64,000 nt of DNA from Celoporthe dispersa (GCA_016584495.1 WAID01000002.1:1922001-1986000); one strand, 5' to 3'; shown: positions 1-13,011, counted from the first letter of the stretch. The notes: generated by a model not told the origin, from the letters alone. Made by a program: numbers and translations.

Positions 1-615
1 ACAGAAGTATGATGTGAAGAAGCGACGTGGGGATGCCCCTCCCCGCTAGGAGAGGGAAAGGATTCGCGCCCTGTGGGGCTCGGCTGCAAAGGGGGAGTAG
101 AATCTGCTAGTCATGACAGGACCTGGTAGACGATTTCTACTGTGCAATGGCACATGGCAGCACCTTACTGAGTAGTTACCTACAACACTCTTGCCACCAG
201 CGAAACTTTAATATAATATCAGACTTTGGGCGGTCCGCCGGCAAGCATGGACGCACACTTTAATTACCATGTTCTCAAGTGTGTCTCTCTGCGTTACGAA
301 GCCCGATAGAATATAACTCATAAATATGACACGACGTACAACTATCGGAGACATTTCTTTCACCACCTTTTCTATGACGGCTACACATGCTATACAGATT
401 GCAGAACCGGAATCAAACGTATTCGAGTAATTAGGAGCTGGGCTTGAAATAAAACTTGCCCGCGGGGTATACTTTGATCATGACCAAAGTAAGCTGAGAG
501 AGAAGAAGAAGAAGAAAAGCACACATGAGTAAAAAGAACAAAATAGATTTATTTGATGAGTATCTTCAGCCGTGGTGGCAGAAGCGCAGACATAACCCCG
601 TCGGTGCTGTATGCA
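1..615. other. intergenic, no gene seen
   Basis: No convincing coding exon on either strand. The stretch holds only a short GAA microsatellite (about 501-517). The 119-137 residue frames that begin near 525-611 lie mostly opposite the SDR gene and have no recognisable domain. Confidence 0.6.
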
Positions 616-1688
616 CTACGATGTGGCAGCAGGGTGCTTCCAGGAACTCGCACCGCCATCAACCAACAGATCCTGGCCTGTATACCAACTGCTCGCCTGG
701 CTACACAGGAACAGCATGCACCCTTTCAGCTCTTCCGGGTTTCCAACTCTTCCAAACATTGTCTCCTGTTCCACCTGTTTGGCAAATGCAGGAGTCTCAG
801 CTGCGACCTTCTTGTACATGTCTGTTCGCATCGGTCCCGGGGAGAGCGAGTTCACGCGGATACCGTAGGGGGCGAGTTCCATAGCCATTGGCTTCACGAG
901 GCCACGGATAGCAGCCTTGGAGGCCGAGTAGACGCTGATGTTCTGGACGACGGTGGGGATATGTGAGGCGACACTGGCGATGAAGACAATGGAGCCCGTT
1001 GATGTCTCTTGGCCTGGGGCAGCAGCGCCTAGACGCTCGCGCTTACGCACCATGGCGTTGGCACAAGCTTGTGCGACGAGAAAAGAGCCGACAAACTAGG
1101 AATAGGAATCAGTACTCGCACGTCTTCCGGAGCTGCCCTTGAAGAATAACACTTTCCGGGGACCAGGGGGGGGGGCGCGATGTCTCACATTGACGCCAAA
1201 TGTCGAGCTTAGATTTTTGTCCGTAGAGGTCAAGAACGGCTCATCTGTCACGACGCCAGCCGCGTTCACACTACAGACATGATCATGGTCAGTTCAAGTG
1301 GAAAGAACGTTGCCCTCCTCGAGAAGGCCTAGGGAAGAAATGACTGACTTGATGTCGACACTGCCAAATTCCTGCTCGATTTGGTTGATGGTAGCAGTGA
1401 CCTGCTCACGGTTGGTGACATCAGTCTTGTAAAACTCGACCTTGACGCCGTACTTGTTTCGGAGCTTGTCTAAATTTTCGCCGGGAGAGCCCACATCTAG
1501 CACAGCGATGTTGGCTCCCGCCTCGGCCAGCACGTCAGCAAAGGCCAAACCAAGGCCCCGGGCTGCGCCAGTGAGGACTGCTGTCTTTTTTTTGACTGAG
1601 AACTAAGGGTGAAATGTAAAGTCAGCGGCACGTCTCAGGCTGTGTGGCGTTAGACTTTGTTGTGAGGGCGGATTAATACCTGCTCCAT
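616..1688 (-). CDS. short-chain dehydrogenase/reductase (SDR), four exons
   Basis: NAD(P)-dependent oxidoreductase of the classical SDR family; the substrate is unknown. Exons read on the minus strand are 1688-1680, 1602-1349, 1270-1189 and 1095-616. They total 825 nt, a whole number of codons (274 aa). The first exon is only three codons (Met-Glu-Gln). The frame before the second exon is closed by a TAG that forms part of its splice acceptor, which is why this start was chosen. Visible hallmarks are the Rossmann TGxxxGxG motif (TGAARGLG), NAAG at the centre, an Ser-containing FIASVAS strand, and the catalytic YxxxK (YSASK). A C-terminal DGG segment ends the fold as usual for the family. All introns are GT-AG. 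The gene faces away from the Gfo/Idh/MocA gene at 2371 and may share its promoter. The family call is firm. Confidence 0.9.
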
Positions 1689-2370
1689 CGCGACTCAAAA
1701 ATCGGTTTAGGCTTTTTAGTTTTCTAGGCTCGCTCCAGTAACAGCAATCACCGTTATCAGAAATCCCGCAGTGAAACACAGAAATGTCTTCGTATAAGCC
1801 CTTTTGCTGGAGAAAAAAAAAGTTGTTATGCTTGAACGTCATTCTGTATATCATGCTCACGCAAGCCTGCTCTATATCCTTGGGGTTGAGAGTGCACCGT
1901 TGCTGACTTTCTCCACATACGAACACCTCGGGGGGCCTCCCTCGGAGTGGGGCCGACATCATGAGCTCTAACTCTATAGGGCATCGGATATACAGCGCCT
2001 ACAGGCCAAGGTTGGGGCCCCTAAGCAGTCAGGTAATTACATAGTAGATTTCAATGAGCCAGCGGTGCTGTGCTGACCCAATGCTACTTCCTAATCCACT
2101 GCCGAAACTTGCCTCTTGTGTTGGGATATAGTCATGCGGATCCATGGCGTAATACCCCTCGGGATCTCCTCGGACTCTCCTCCGTCAATGACTTTGAAGT
2201 GCACGCGCTCATTGTATTCGGAACTGGAGCTCGGAGTGATAAGTACTTATACACTCCAGCACCGAGACGGTAATACGATGGATGTAAAGGCATGATATCT
2301 CGTCACCACACCCAACTCTCTCTCAAACATACCTACAACTTTCTTTTTACCTAATAGCTCTTGCTTGACC
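1689..2370. promoter_or_regulatory. divergent promoter between SDR and Gfo/Idh/MocA gene
   Basis: About 680 bp between two divergently transcribed genes, without a credible exon. It probably holds both promoters. A pyrimidine-rich stretch and a good start context (gaccATGG) precede the gene at 2371. No specific operator could be assigned. Confidence 0.4.
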
Positions 2371-3527
2371 ATGGCGGACTCTAAATTCCACTGCCGCTGG
2401 GCCTTGCTGGGCCTCTCCAGCATCGCCACCACCTTCGTTGAAGACCTCTTGCTACGCCGCGATGAAAGCGACCCCATAACAAATCAGATCGCCTGCGTCT
2501 CCACAACTGGCACGGTCGAGCGAGCACAGAAATGGCTCCAGGACTGTAAAGTCTCAAATGCCCAGGATGTTACCATATTCAAATCGGCCGATGACATGCT
2601 CCAGACGGGCAACTTCGATATCGTCTACATCTCCACCCCACATCCCCTACACTACCAGGGAGACGTTGGTAGCCCTACAGAACGGGCGGAACGTGTTGGT
2701 CGAGAAGCCTGCGACGATGAATAAGCTTCAGTTCCAGAGACTGGCAGATGAGGCAAAAAAGGCAAACGTTGTGCTTATGGAGGCGATGTGGACACGATAC
2801 CTCCCTGCTGTATTACATCTGCAGCGCGAGGTCCTTCCGAGGCTCGGTAGCGTCAAGCGTGTCTTCTCGGACTTATCCGTCCCCATCGTCTCCAAGGACA
2901 TGCCTATTACCTCTAGGATCCTTGACAAGAAGGCTGGGGCAGGCGCGCTGTTGGACATGGGAGTCTACGCGCTTACTTGGGCGGACATTGCATTTGGCGG
3001 TTCCGACAAGGCCACGGTAGCATTTGCGGGGACGGTTCCGTACAATACTGGAAAAGAACTTATCGACGACATCAATACGATTGTACTCACTAATTCCGAC
3101 AATAACGGTGCCGTGGCTATCGTCACAACCAGCCTGACACTAGCCGGGTCCACAAAGAGTGCCGACAAACTGGCCGTGAAGAAGGTTGCACCCAGCGTGC
3201 GCATTGAGGGAACTAATGGGCAGGTGTCTGTCCCATTCCCCCCTGATTAGACCTCAGGAACTGCAGGTAGAGTGGTATGAGGATAAACACCTCGATGCGT
3301 CGGGGTCCGAGGCTCGCGAGGTCATCTCAATGCCAGTAGAGCGCGGATGGGGCCTCTGGTACCAGGCGGACGTGATTGCGAAGGCGGTGAGAGACAGAAA
3401 GCAAGGAGGGGCTACAGTTCCTGGCATGGTAATTGGCGAGGAGGAAAGCTTGCGTGTCCTGGGCTGGATGGATACTGCAAGGCAGATGGCTCACATCTCG
3501 TACGACAAGGAGTCTGAGGCGGTCTAG
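2371..3527 (+). CDS. Gfo/Idh/MocA family oxidoreductase with two single-base frame breaks
   Basis: NAD(P)-dependent dehydrogenase of the dihydrodiol/D-xylose dehydrogenase type. The N-terminal Rossmann segment (WALLGLSSIA) is followed by a HPLHY segment, the family EKPA motif (VLVEKPATMN), the MEAMWTRY segment, and the alpha/beta C-terminal domain (GALLDMGVY). Frame 1 changes to frame 2 at GGG 2658-2660. Frame 2 changes to frame 3 at the six-C run 3238-3243. Removing one base at each site restores a continuous 384-codon frame, the usual length of this family, and leaves aligned residues flush at both joins. No GT-AG intron can explain either change. Both breaks sit in G or C runs, so assembly error is as likely as gene death. 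It lies next to a sugar transporter, which suggests sugar or sugar-acid metabolism. Confidence 0.8.
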
Positions 3528-4132
3528 AACTAAGTAAGTACTGTAGACACTACCATTTCAAATACGGCTCTCACGTTCTATCCCATGTCTAGTAGCACTC
3601 AAACAGTTAGACTCGTGAATATAGATACGAACGCTACATTGATGGGATGCTCACGTGCACATCCCTTCGTCTCGACGTTATGCATTCGACATGGACTTGG
3701 GCTATGTTATGCAAGCCTGGTTGAATCCCGGACCACGAGTACCTCTGACCAAGGATTACCGTCGCTTCCCAGCCACAAGTGCTTTCAAGGTCTCGCTTAG
3801 CTATGGTACCAAGTATCGGGGTGCTCCGAGATGTACCTCGGACACCGCCCCGATCTACAAATGGGCCTTGTTCCGTTCATTTCAGACCAATCCACCCAGG
3901 CATCACTTCTCACAAAATATGGAGACCAAAAATTAGGAAATCTGGGGTCTGGAGTCTGGGGTATGGGGAATGGGGAATGGGGTACATATTGTCATATTGC
4001 GACTTTCCCCGTACTCTGGCGAAGTCTATAAGAATACAGCCACAGCTTAGCCATAATCTGCGAGGAGATCGTCCAGCACCGGAACTTCTTTTAGAACAGA
4101 ATCAGCAACCCCGGAGGTGGGACAGGACCATC
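3528..4132 (+). promoter_or_regulatory. upstream region of the sugar transporter, with a short G-rich minisatellite
   Basis: No convincing exon. Around 3941-3984 there is a short G-rich imperfect tandem array made of TCTGGGG-like and then GGGAATG-like units. The transporter start codon follows at 4133. Confidence 0.4.
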
Positions 4133-6082
4133 ATGGGAACCAAGCAGCCCTACTTTGGCCTTCGAGGCACCAAACTCAATGTCGCCATTGCCGCAGTGGC
4201 GGGCTTCGATATGCTGTACGTGGTTCTACCCAGCCTTTGTCCCGTAGCTACACTGACGCCTATGGACATTAATAGTCTCTTCGGTTTCGACCAAGGTGTT
4301 ATCGGGGGACTTTTGACCTTGGACTCCTTTACCAAGACCTTCCCGGAGATATGCACCACAAAGGCGTGCACGGCTGAAATGACGCCAGCGGAGGCGAACC
4401 ACCAGTCCATCATTCAAGGTGAGATGGCTAACGTCTCCCCCGTGGAAACATGATATTTTCCCCCTACGACACACACGCACAAACTTATCGCAACTAGGCG
4501 TCTCTGTTTCATCATATAACCTTGGTTGTTTCTTGGGCGCTCTCCTTACCATCTTTGCGGGCAATAAACTCGGACGCAGAAAATGCATTCTGTTAGGGTC
4601 GGCGATCATGGCCATTGGAGCTATCCTGCAGTGCTCCGCGTTCTCTCTCCCCCAGCTGATTGTCGGGAGAGTCATTTGTGGTATCGGAAACGGCATCAAC
4701 ACCTCGACTGTTCCTATCTGGCAGTCGGAATGTTCCAAGACGCATCGCCGCGGGCAGACTGTCATGGCAGAGCTGTGCATTGTTGTAGGTGGTGTCGCAC
4801 TCAGCTACTGGCTCGATTTTGGCTTCTCTTATCTCGAGCCGTCGACTGCCGCGTGGCGTATTCCTATTGCCTTCCAGCTGATCTTTACAATCTTCGTCCT
4901 CACCACTGTCATGGCCATGCCCGAATCACCCCGATGGTTAGTTCTTCAAGAACGGGACGACGAAGCAGCATCGGTCCTTGGCATGATATACGATCTTCCT
5001 GTCAATGATCACTACATTGCCACAGAACTCGAGGCTATTCGGGTCACAGTGCGTACCTCGACCCAGGGAAGCTTCCGAGACCTGATTACCATGGGCAAGA
5101 AGAAGAACCTTCAGCGAACCTTGCTGGCATATGGTACGTTTTGGGCTAGCAGGCATATATTGAAACGCAAATCGCTTACAAACCCCTCGCAAAACAGGCA
5201 TTCAAGTTCTCCAGCAAGTGACTGGGATCAATCTGATTAGTACGTACACTACAAAAACCCTCTCTCAATCAGAATTAAAATTGAAGGGCGGGCTGCTAAT
5301 ACATCTGGGATAACAGCGTACTATGCAGCAACCATTTACGAGAACGAGATTGGTTTATCGGGCTTCATGTCTCGAATCCTCGCTGCGTGTAATGGAACCG
5401 AATACTGGCTTGCTACCATTCCCGCAATTTTCCTCGTAGAGAGGCTTGGACGCCGTCCTTTGCTTCTCACCGGCTCGGTTGGAATGGCTCTGTCCATGAC
5501 CGTCCTCGCCGTTAGCACGAGCATCGGTGGTGTGGGTCCTGGTATCTGCGCTGCAGTCTTCCTCTTCGTATTCAACACCTTCTTTGCGTTGGGTTGGTGC
5601 GGTCTGCCCTGGCTGATCCCAGCCGAGCTTGTTCCTTTGGAGATTAGAGCTCAGGCGAACGCGCTCTCGACATCGGCCAACTGGATCTTTAACTTCATGG
5701 TGGTACGTGGATGCTTGTTGTGGAAACGCATGCCGAGTATGTAGTCCATGCTAAGTCTTTCGGATAGGTCATGATCACGCCTGTGGCTTTCGCCTCGATT
5801 GGCTGGCGGACATACATCATCTTTGCCGTCATCAACGCTGTCTCCGCGCCAATTATCTACTTCTGCTACCCCGAGACGGCATGCCGATCGCTGGAGGAGA
5901 TGGACATCATCTTTGCGAAGTCCAGTGGTGTATACAGCGCTGTAAATACAGCAAAGTCTGAACCCAGACACTATGGGAGACGCGGAGAAGTACTGCGTGA
6001 CCTGTTGCCGGACGCTTGTGGACAAGGCACGGGAGACATAAAGGAATCCGCCTGTGTTGAGATGTTGGAGAAGAAGCCTTAG
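4133..6082 (+). CDS. MFS sugar transporter (sugar porter family), six exons
   Basis: Proton-coupled sugar carrier of the plasma membrane. Exons are 4133-4215, 4276-4418, 4498-5133, 5198-5239, 5317-5702 and 5768-6082. They total 1605 nt (534 aa), the standard size, and every intron is GT-AG. Family marks are FGFDQGVIGG in the first membrane segment, GNKLGRRK in the loop between segments 2 and 3, the PESPRWL motif after segment 6, QQVTGINLITYYAAT in segment 7, ERLGRRPLL, and a PETACRSLEEMD tail. The frame is intact, unlike its oxidoreductase neighbour. The exact sugar cannot be told from sequence. With the Gfo/Idh/MocA enzyme and the SDR it may form a small utilisation set. Confidence 0.9.
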
Positions 6083-6920
6083 ACTGGTAGACTGCCTTGG
6101 TGGAGGTGCGTGTCAGTCCCTGAAGCACAACTTCTGTACCAGCAATATGGTCCTTGAAGACGAAGAAGCGAGCACGGAGATAAGTGTATCTTGCTGGAAG
6201 GCTATCTACAAATGTTAAAGCCTAGACTTTGGCAAGTGTAAACCCGCGAGTTAGTTACAACCACAAAAGTGGCAAGTTCAAAGACAGCGAAAACTTTTAT
6301 CAAAAGTTGGCAGACAACAGACAGATTTTCCATTCTGTATTATGCTTTCCCGAACTTCTGCTGTCGTTACTTCCACACAAGTACGCTTGGTTCGACAGGG
6401 CCCTTGCCAAGGGCCATCCGGTGCCCGCCTTCTCTTGCGACTGCGCTTGAGGTCCTGGTTCCATATAAACAGCATTTATTTTTAACTTGCAATTACATGA
6501 TTTTGTGGTTGAAAACATAAAAACAAGTTGAAAAATCTACTCAAACCTCCTCCTTCTTTCTTGCTGCTATATTTGCATAGCATTTGCAAATTCCGTAGTA
6601 TTTCTGATTTAATGTGGCTAGCATTGATTTGTATTGCTGTGAAGCACTGAGAGTGCCGTCTCAACAGCTGCCTTATCCTTTGTTCGACACATTCGAGCTC
6701 ACCGACTGTTACCAGAGACGACTGACGACGACAGCTCTCTTGATATCAAGACTTTCCGCCGTAATTCATCCTCACGGAGGGAATTCTCACTACGTCGAAA
6801 TTAGGCCATTCGTAATAGTGAGTATTTCATTATCCATTAGACAGTACGTGCTATAGGAAGACTAAAATTTATAGTGGCCTATTCTATTCTATGCTGCAAT
6901 GATATCTGATGGTTCTCATC
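6083..6920. other. intergenic between convergent genes
   Basis: About 840 bp between the sugar transporter and a minus-strand membrane protein gene, probably holding both 3' ends. A near-perfect palindrome with 8-bp arms lies at 6399-6415. No exon was recognised. Confidence 0.45.
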
Positions 6921-8280
6921 TTAGAACTTCCGGTCGCGGGCAATCAGATGGATTGGGGTAGTTTGCAGGGAGCCATCCGCGTATGTCGGCACCGGCGTGG
7001 CAGGAAGCTGATGGTAGTCATGTCCAGTTTCCGAAGCCTCGTGTAAGAAACCAAGACTACCGCGCCCTGCTGCCGAGGCCTCATCTACACCCGAAAGCTC
7101 ACCTCTCGAAGGCGCACTGTCTGAGTGTGGGGGGGCCGGAAACAGGCTGCCTTGTAGTTCTATGACTGGCGAATCTTGTGATCCGAGGCTATGTGAGTGT
7201 GTAATAGCCGCTGGGTGTTGGGGCGCGAGATGCTCAGACATGGATCCCATAATTACAGGCTCTTGTTCGAGATGACCTCCTCTCCTTACATGGAATCGCG
7301 AGGCCTGCCTTGTCGCAATCTCACCACGGCTGTATCTTAGACAGAGGTATAACGCTCCTAGCACCAGCAGAATACCTATCGCTGCGGCACCGATGGCGAT
7401 TCCCGCCACTGCGCCTGTTGACAGACTTGCAGTCTGCTTGCCTGTGCCACCGCCGGATGAAGCCGACGCGCCTGCGCTAGATGCAGAAGAAGTAGTGATT
7501 GCACCTTCACTGCTGCTCGCTGCCCACCCTGTTCCACCAGCCGCAGCTGCTGAAGTTTCCCCAGCGCCTGTGGTGGTTGTCAAGTCGGACGATCGGTATA
7601 GCAGTGCGACTTGCTCTGCGGATAGGGTGAAGACGGCGGTGCCGGATGCAGAATCAGTTACCAAATTAACGTTGACCCATCTTAAATCGATAGGGCTGCT
7701 GGGGCCGAAGCTGAATGCCGTTGTGGAGGAGGGGCATTCTGAGAGGCCGTTGACTACTAGTGTCGGTCTCCCTTGGCTTTGTGTGCCTTCACACCAGGTA
7801 GAGTAAATTCCGTACGTTGTGATGGAAAGGCCACTAGAAAAGGAATAAATGTTAATAACCTTTACACATCTCAGGACTGTAATTGATTACGTACGATGGA
7901 CAGCAGTGCGCAGTTGTTTCCTCCTCTGCCCCCGACGGCGTTCTCACTTCCTGCCATGCCGTGGTCCAGGCACTTGGGCAGGCAATACCCGGCGAGTACA
8001 AATAGGTATTGCCCAATTCTCCCGGGACCGCGGGGTAGCAAGACTGGCCATTACTATCACAAACTCCCTCGGGGTAAAGTGAGATGTAACATGGTATCAT
8101 CCCCGACGTGATATCGGTCTGACAATTCGAGAGATAGCTCTGTGTGCAGTAAGATGGAGGCTCAAACGCGGTTGTCAGAGGGTTTGGAGTGATGGTTAGT
8201 GTTGTGGTCAAGGTCTGCGTGGTCGTCGTGCCGGATCCTGAAGAGATTATAAAATCTGTGGAGGTGAGAGTGATTGGCAT
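6921..8280 (-). CDS. single-pass membrane protein with Cys-rich ectodomain and Ser/Thr-rich stalk
   Basis: Function not known. Two exons (8280-7895 and 7833-6921) with a 61-nt GTACGT...CTAG intron give 432 aa. The first ~150 residues are rich in Thr and Cys (about eight Cys). A Ser/Ala/Gly/Thr-rich stalk follows, then one hydrophobic membrane segment (AGIAIGAAAIGILLVLGALY) with a basic flank, and a ~120-residue polar tail. This layout resembles the fungal Mid2/WSC-like wall-sensor group, but no WSC domain is evident. No clear N-terminal signal peptide is seen at the chosen start, so an upstream exon is possible. A surface sensor or anchor role is inference from layout only. Confidence 0.6.
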
Positions 8281-8478
8281 CTTGGACGAGAACGGAGGGT
8301 CTGCTAGAAAGGCAAGAGAGGAGAAAAGTGAGTGACTATAGGCATAACTAATAGGGCAGGGAAGAAGGAGCAGAGGTTCAGTCCAGCAAGGAGGACAAAG
8401 AAGATAAGGATCATATAGTTAGGTCATGGGTCTATTCAGCCAAGATTACTAAGTCGTATCGGCCCCCAAGAAACATGG

Positions 8479-11400
8479 CTAGGAGGATGCCTCCTGGGCA
8501 GCAGAGAAATTATGAAAGCTTCCTGCTGCACGCGGGTATGCAGTCATCTTTGATGCCCCGTTCTTGGCTTTGGTCTCAGCTCCACTTTCTGCCCCGTCTA
8601 GTGGTTGCCCCCAACCACCTCCTCCAGGCGTACAAATCACACAGCGGTCACCCGTCTTCATGTTGATCTGACCCCTCGAGCCAATGCTGACCCATCTCTC
8701 GGCGCCGTCCTCCAGCTTCTGTACCCAATAGTTGGCACCGCTCTGCCCGGCCTCCCCGCCGAGCATCCCGAATGGCTGGTGAACTCTCCTCTCTGTGATG
8801 ATCCCGAATGTCAGCGGGTAGCGACATTCCCAGTCCCGGGTCACGCCACACCCGCCATTGAATTCGCCCCGTCCGCCACTGCCCTTGCGGATGGAGAACT
8901 CGCGCAGCAGCACAGGATAGCGTTTCTCGATAATTTCGACGTCTGTGGTTCGCGTATTCGTCATGTGCACTTGTACTCCCGAGGCACCGTGCCACGTGGG
9001 TCCCGCACCCTCGCCGCCGCAGATGGTCTCGCCGTAGCCAAAGCCAAACCCGATGCTGTCGTCTTGCTGGTGGTTTGACTCGGCGTCGTCTGCGCTGCCA
9101 GGCTCCAGGCAGTTGCCGAAGAAGCCAAAACAGTTCATACACCCTTGGGATGCAGCGGCCGCCTGGAATGCTTTGAGGAGGAGGTCCACGAGCCGCTGCG
9201 ATGTGAGGGTATTCCCGCAACAGACTGCAGCCTTGGCTGAGGGGTTGAGAAAGGTGTTCTTCGGGAGGATGACCTTGGTCGGGGCCAGGCATCCTTGGTT
9301 CAGAGGGATGTCGGAACCGATGAGAAGGCGCAGTGTATAGATCAGGGCTGAATAGGTTATTGCAGGCGGAGCGTTCATGTTGGATAGCATCTCACAGGAG
9401 GTACCACTAAAGTCGAGAGTTGCGAAACCGGTCTCATCGATCGATATGGAGACTGTCATCATCGAGCCGTTGTCCAGATAGTCAGTGGCCGTCAGGGGCT
9501 TGGATCCAAAACGACGGTACGCCGACTTGAGGTACGCCCGTACAGCGACCTCGGCGTTTTCTTGGATCTTCTTCATGTAGAAATGGACGATAGGCCTGCT
9601 GTACTCTTTCATAAGAGCCTTGATCAAGTTGCTGCCCTTGGTGTTCGCAGCGACTTGGGCCTTCAGATCTGATAGGTTGTCGCCTAGGTTTCGGGAGCCA
9701 CTGCAGCCGGGGAATTTACCTGGCTCGAGGAGAATAGCTGTAATGCCCTCTTCATCAAAGTAACCGTCTCGTACGAGAAAGAAGGACTTGATCGCCGCAC
9801 CCTCTTGCCAAAGCTCGACCGAATCTCTGCGAGATCATGATCAGCCAATGCGATGTCACTAATTGGGTTGTGATCTAGGACTTACGGTGGCATAGAATTG
9901 CCTCTCCATCCGCCAATGTTCAGGTGGTGGCCTCTTGAGGCAGTATAGAAACAAATCGTTTTGCCGTCCTCATCAAAGACGGGGGATATCACGGTTATGT
10001 CTGCCCCAAGGGTTTGTCAGCATGCACCGTAGCCTAGAGCGAACGACAAATAGAAAGGAGAACAAGTTTTCGTACCAGGCAAGTGGGTACCGCCGGACTC
10101 TGGGTGGTTCGAGACAAGTACATCACCTGACCGCAGTTTCCCGCGATGTAGCTGATGTTGATATTTGACCGCATAGCTCATACTTCCAAGATGGACAGGT
10201 ACATGAGGCGCGTTGGCCACGAGCTCGCCGTCGGGGCTGAAGATGGCACAAGAGAAGTCCAAGCGCTCCTTGATATTCAGCGAGATGCTGGTTTTCTGGA
10301 GTGTTCTTCCCATCTCCTCTGCTATTCCCATGAACCTGTGTCCAAAGATACTCAGCTTGATTGGATCGACAACAAGCTCGCCGCTGCTGGTGTCTTGAGG
10401 TCCCTCCTGTGCTGAATCGATGACAACATGGGATGTAAGGACCTTGGCCTGCGCTCCAGGTACAACGATGATTGTTTGTGTATTGTCAATGATGATCGCA
10501 GGGCCGGAGATCATTGTTCCTGCACCAAGATTGTCGAGCCGGAAGACTCTGGTTTGTTGACGTCCTCCATTTGCAAAATAGACTTCTTTCTGTTCAGTTG
10601 TTAGTTGTCTAGGTAGGTTCACACTTGGAGTTGAGGTTGCAAACTACTTACAAGCATCTCGATATTCTTGACCTGCGTTTGAAAATCGAGTTCCTTGAGC
10701 TCGTGTACCAAGGTGTCATTATCCTTGGTGGTCTCTCCACTCTTACCAACTCCACGGACCCGGACATCGTCAACTAAAACCTTTCTTGAGCGGGGGAAAG
10801 TAAAGGACAGTTCTCGGTAATGATCTCTCTCGAGAGCAGATAGCCAATCGCCATCCGTGGGTCGTAGGATCATGAAGTTGGTGTCGGTGCCGTGGTAGCG
10901 CAGATTCAAGTATTCCTCATGGACGATGGATGAGGAGGGGATTCCCTGGGCAAGCAAGCCTTCAGACGATCTCTGCCTGAGGACACTAAACTTCTCTTCC
11001 AATCGAGTTAATGCCTCTTCTCCCAAGGTCTCCGAGCTTGGTTCCCTTGTTTCTTGTACGACCTCTGCTAGAGCCATCCCATAGGCTGATAGTATGCTTG
11101 AGTATTTGTGGATGACAACCCGGCGAATGCCCAATTTGGCTGCAATCTCACAGGCGTGTTGTCCGCCCGCGCCGCCAAAGGTAGCCAGGTTGTGTTGCGC
11201 GGTCTCAAACCCTCGAGCTTCGGTCAGGGCTCGGATCGGCCGGCACATAGACTCGTTTGCGACGTCGATGAAGCCGTAGGCGACTTCTTCCGGTGTCATT
11301 GATTTGCCTGTATCGGCATTGATCTGAGCCGTGATCAGACTGAACTTCTCCGCCACAATGTTTGAATCGAGTGGGAGGTTTTCATCGGGACCAAAGATAG

Positions 11401-13011
11401 ATGGAAAGTATTCGGGAACTAGTCGCCCAAGGCTGTTATGTTAAGCAGGTATCAGCCACAAGTCCTCGCATTATGGAGATATGATTTTCGACTGACAAGA
11501 GATTGGCATCCGTGACTGTCAGTGGGCCCCCTTTGCGATAGGAAGCGGGGCCTGGGTGCGCTCCAGCACTCTGCAAACATAATTAGTGGCTATATCTTTT
11601 AAATTAACCAGAACGTCTGGGTTGAAGATAAAAACCGCCAAACGTACCTCTGGGCCGACCTTGAACATGCCGTTTTCCCAGAACAGCATGCTCCCACCGC
11701 CGGCGGCAACGGTGTTGATATCCAGTTGAGGACTCTGGATCGATACACCAGCCGTTACAGTCTCAAAGACGTGCTCAAAAGATCCGCCGTACCGACTGAC
11801 GTCCGTCGATGTGCCGCCCATGTCAAAACCAACAATAGGAGATCGGCCGTCGTATGAGGTCCGGGCATGTCCAACAACACCACCTAGATATGCATGGCAT
11901 TAGCAATGACAATGATCGAACTAAAAATTTTGAACGGGGATGGTTCCCACCCGCAGGGCCACTCAGGATGCCTCGGAGACCACTGAAGCCCTTGTGGCTG
12001 ACAAGTCCACCGTCGCTCTGCATGAACTCGCAGGAGACACCGTCGAGGTTACCACCGTCAAACCCTCGGGCAAAGCCGTTCACATATTGGACAATCTCTG
12101 GTGTTAGATAGGCATCTGCAGAAGCGGAGCTGCCACGGGATATCATCTTGATCATGTTCGCGCCGACCTCTGATGAGATCGAGACATGGTTGAAGCCAAT
12201 GCTCCTGGCGATCTCGGCAATCCTCTCTTCATGCTTGGGATACAGATACGAGTGTACGAGACAGACCGCCACAGTATCAATACCTTTGGCCTTCAGGGCA
12301 AGGAGCTTTCCTGTGACTTCTTCTTCATCCAAAGGTCGTATGATGCGCAATATGTCTCCAGTAATACCCTTCACAAAAAGACCAGGGGACTCTTTTGGGG
12401 CGGGACGAGAGTTTGTCACGTCTTCGTCAAAACACTCCACGGTGATTCGTTCGGAAACTTCGACGACCTCTTCGTAAAGAAGCTCTGGTTTTTTGATCCC
12501 TAGTTCGAAGAGTTTCGGCCTTGATTGATGCCCAATCTCAATGAGATCACCGAAGCCTTGGCTCACTATAAACGCATGGCGTCGTCCTTTTCTTTCGAGT
12601 AAAGCTGTTCAAGAAGCCTCTTAATTAGATCCCGATTTCATAGAAGGGGGCGTCTGGATAGGGTCAACCTACCGTTTGTTGCAACTGTAGTACCCATGCG
12701 GATGGAGTGGATAAGGTCCTTCGGTATGGGACTGCGACGGCTGATGGTCTGCCCAGAGACGGTCTCTAGAACCCGTCGGATCCCTTCGGAGGGAGCGTCA
12801 TTGTAGTTATCTGGGTCGACCGAAAGGAGCTTCAAAACAATGTCCTTCTGTCCTGGAACCGAAGCCCACACATCCGTGAAGGTGCCACCACGATCTATGC
12901 CCCAGGGTTAGCCGCAGGTCACCAAAGGAGCCGTACTACAAGGCTCATACCTATGGCGAATTTGATGCTCGTCGTCGGTACGGAGACCATAGTTGTGATG
13001 TGCTCCCCCAT
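8479..13011 (-). CDS. 5-oxoprolinase / hydantoinase (fused HyuA-HyuB), multi-exon
   Basis: ATP-dependent amidohydrolase that opens cyclic imides such as 5-oxoproline or N-methylhydantoin. Domain order is HyuA N-terminal (IDRGGTFTDVW across the first intron), HyuA core (SGPAGG, then GFDMGGTSTDVSR), C-terminal HyuA (GGAGGQHACEIA), then the HyuB half (ISGPAIIID, LVSNHPESGGTHLPD, NHLNIGG, SDLKAQVAANTKG, NMNAPPAITYSA) ending in GGGGWG. About eight short GT-AG introns can be traced and no frame break was found. The size, near 1300 aa, fits eukaryotic 5-oxoprolinase. Start at 13011 was chosen because the first exon reaches the ATPase motif in frame; an internal Met at 12990 is also possible. It is divergent from a Dal5-type carrier and close to an amine oxidase, which points to nitrogen scavenging. 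Oxoproline and hydantoin substrates cannot be told apart from sequence alone. Confidence 0.9.

Noticed and set aside
1603..1962. 119-codon minus-strand frame upstream of the SDR
   Set aside because: Only its Met-Glu-Gln stretch is used, as exon 1 of the SDR; the rest is leader and intron with no domain.
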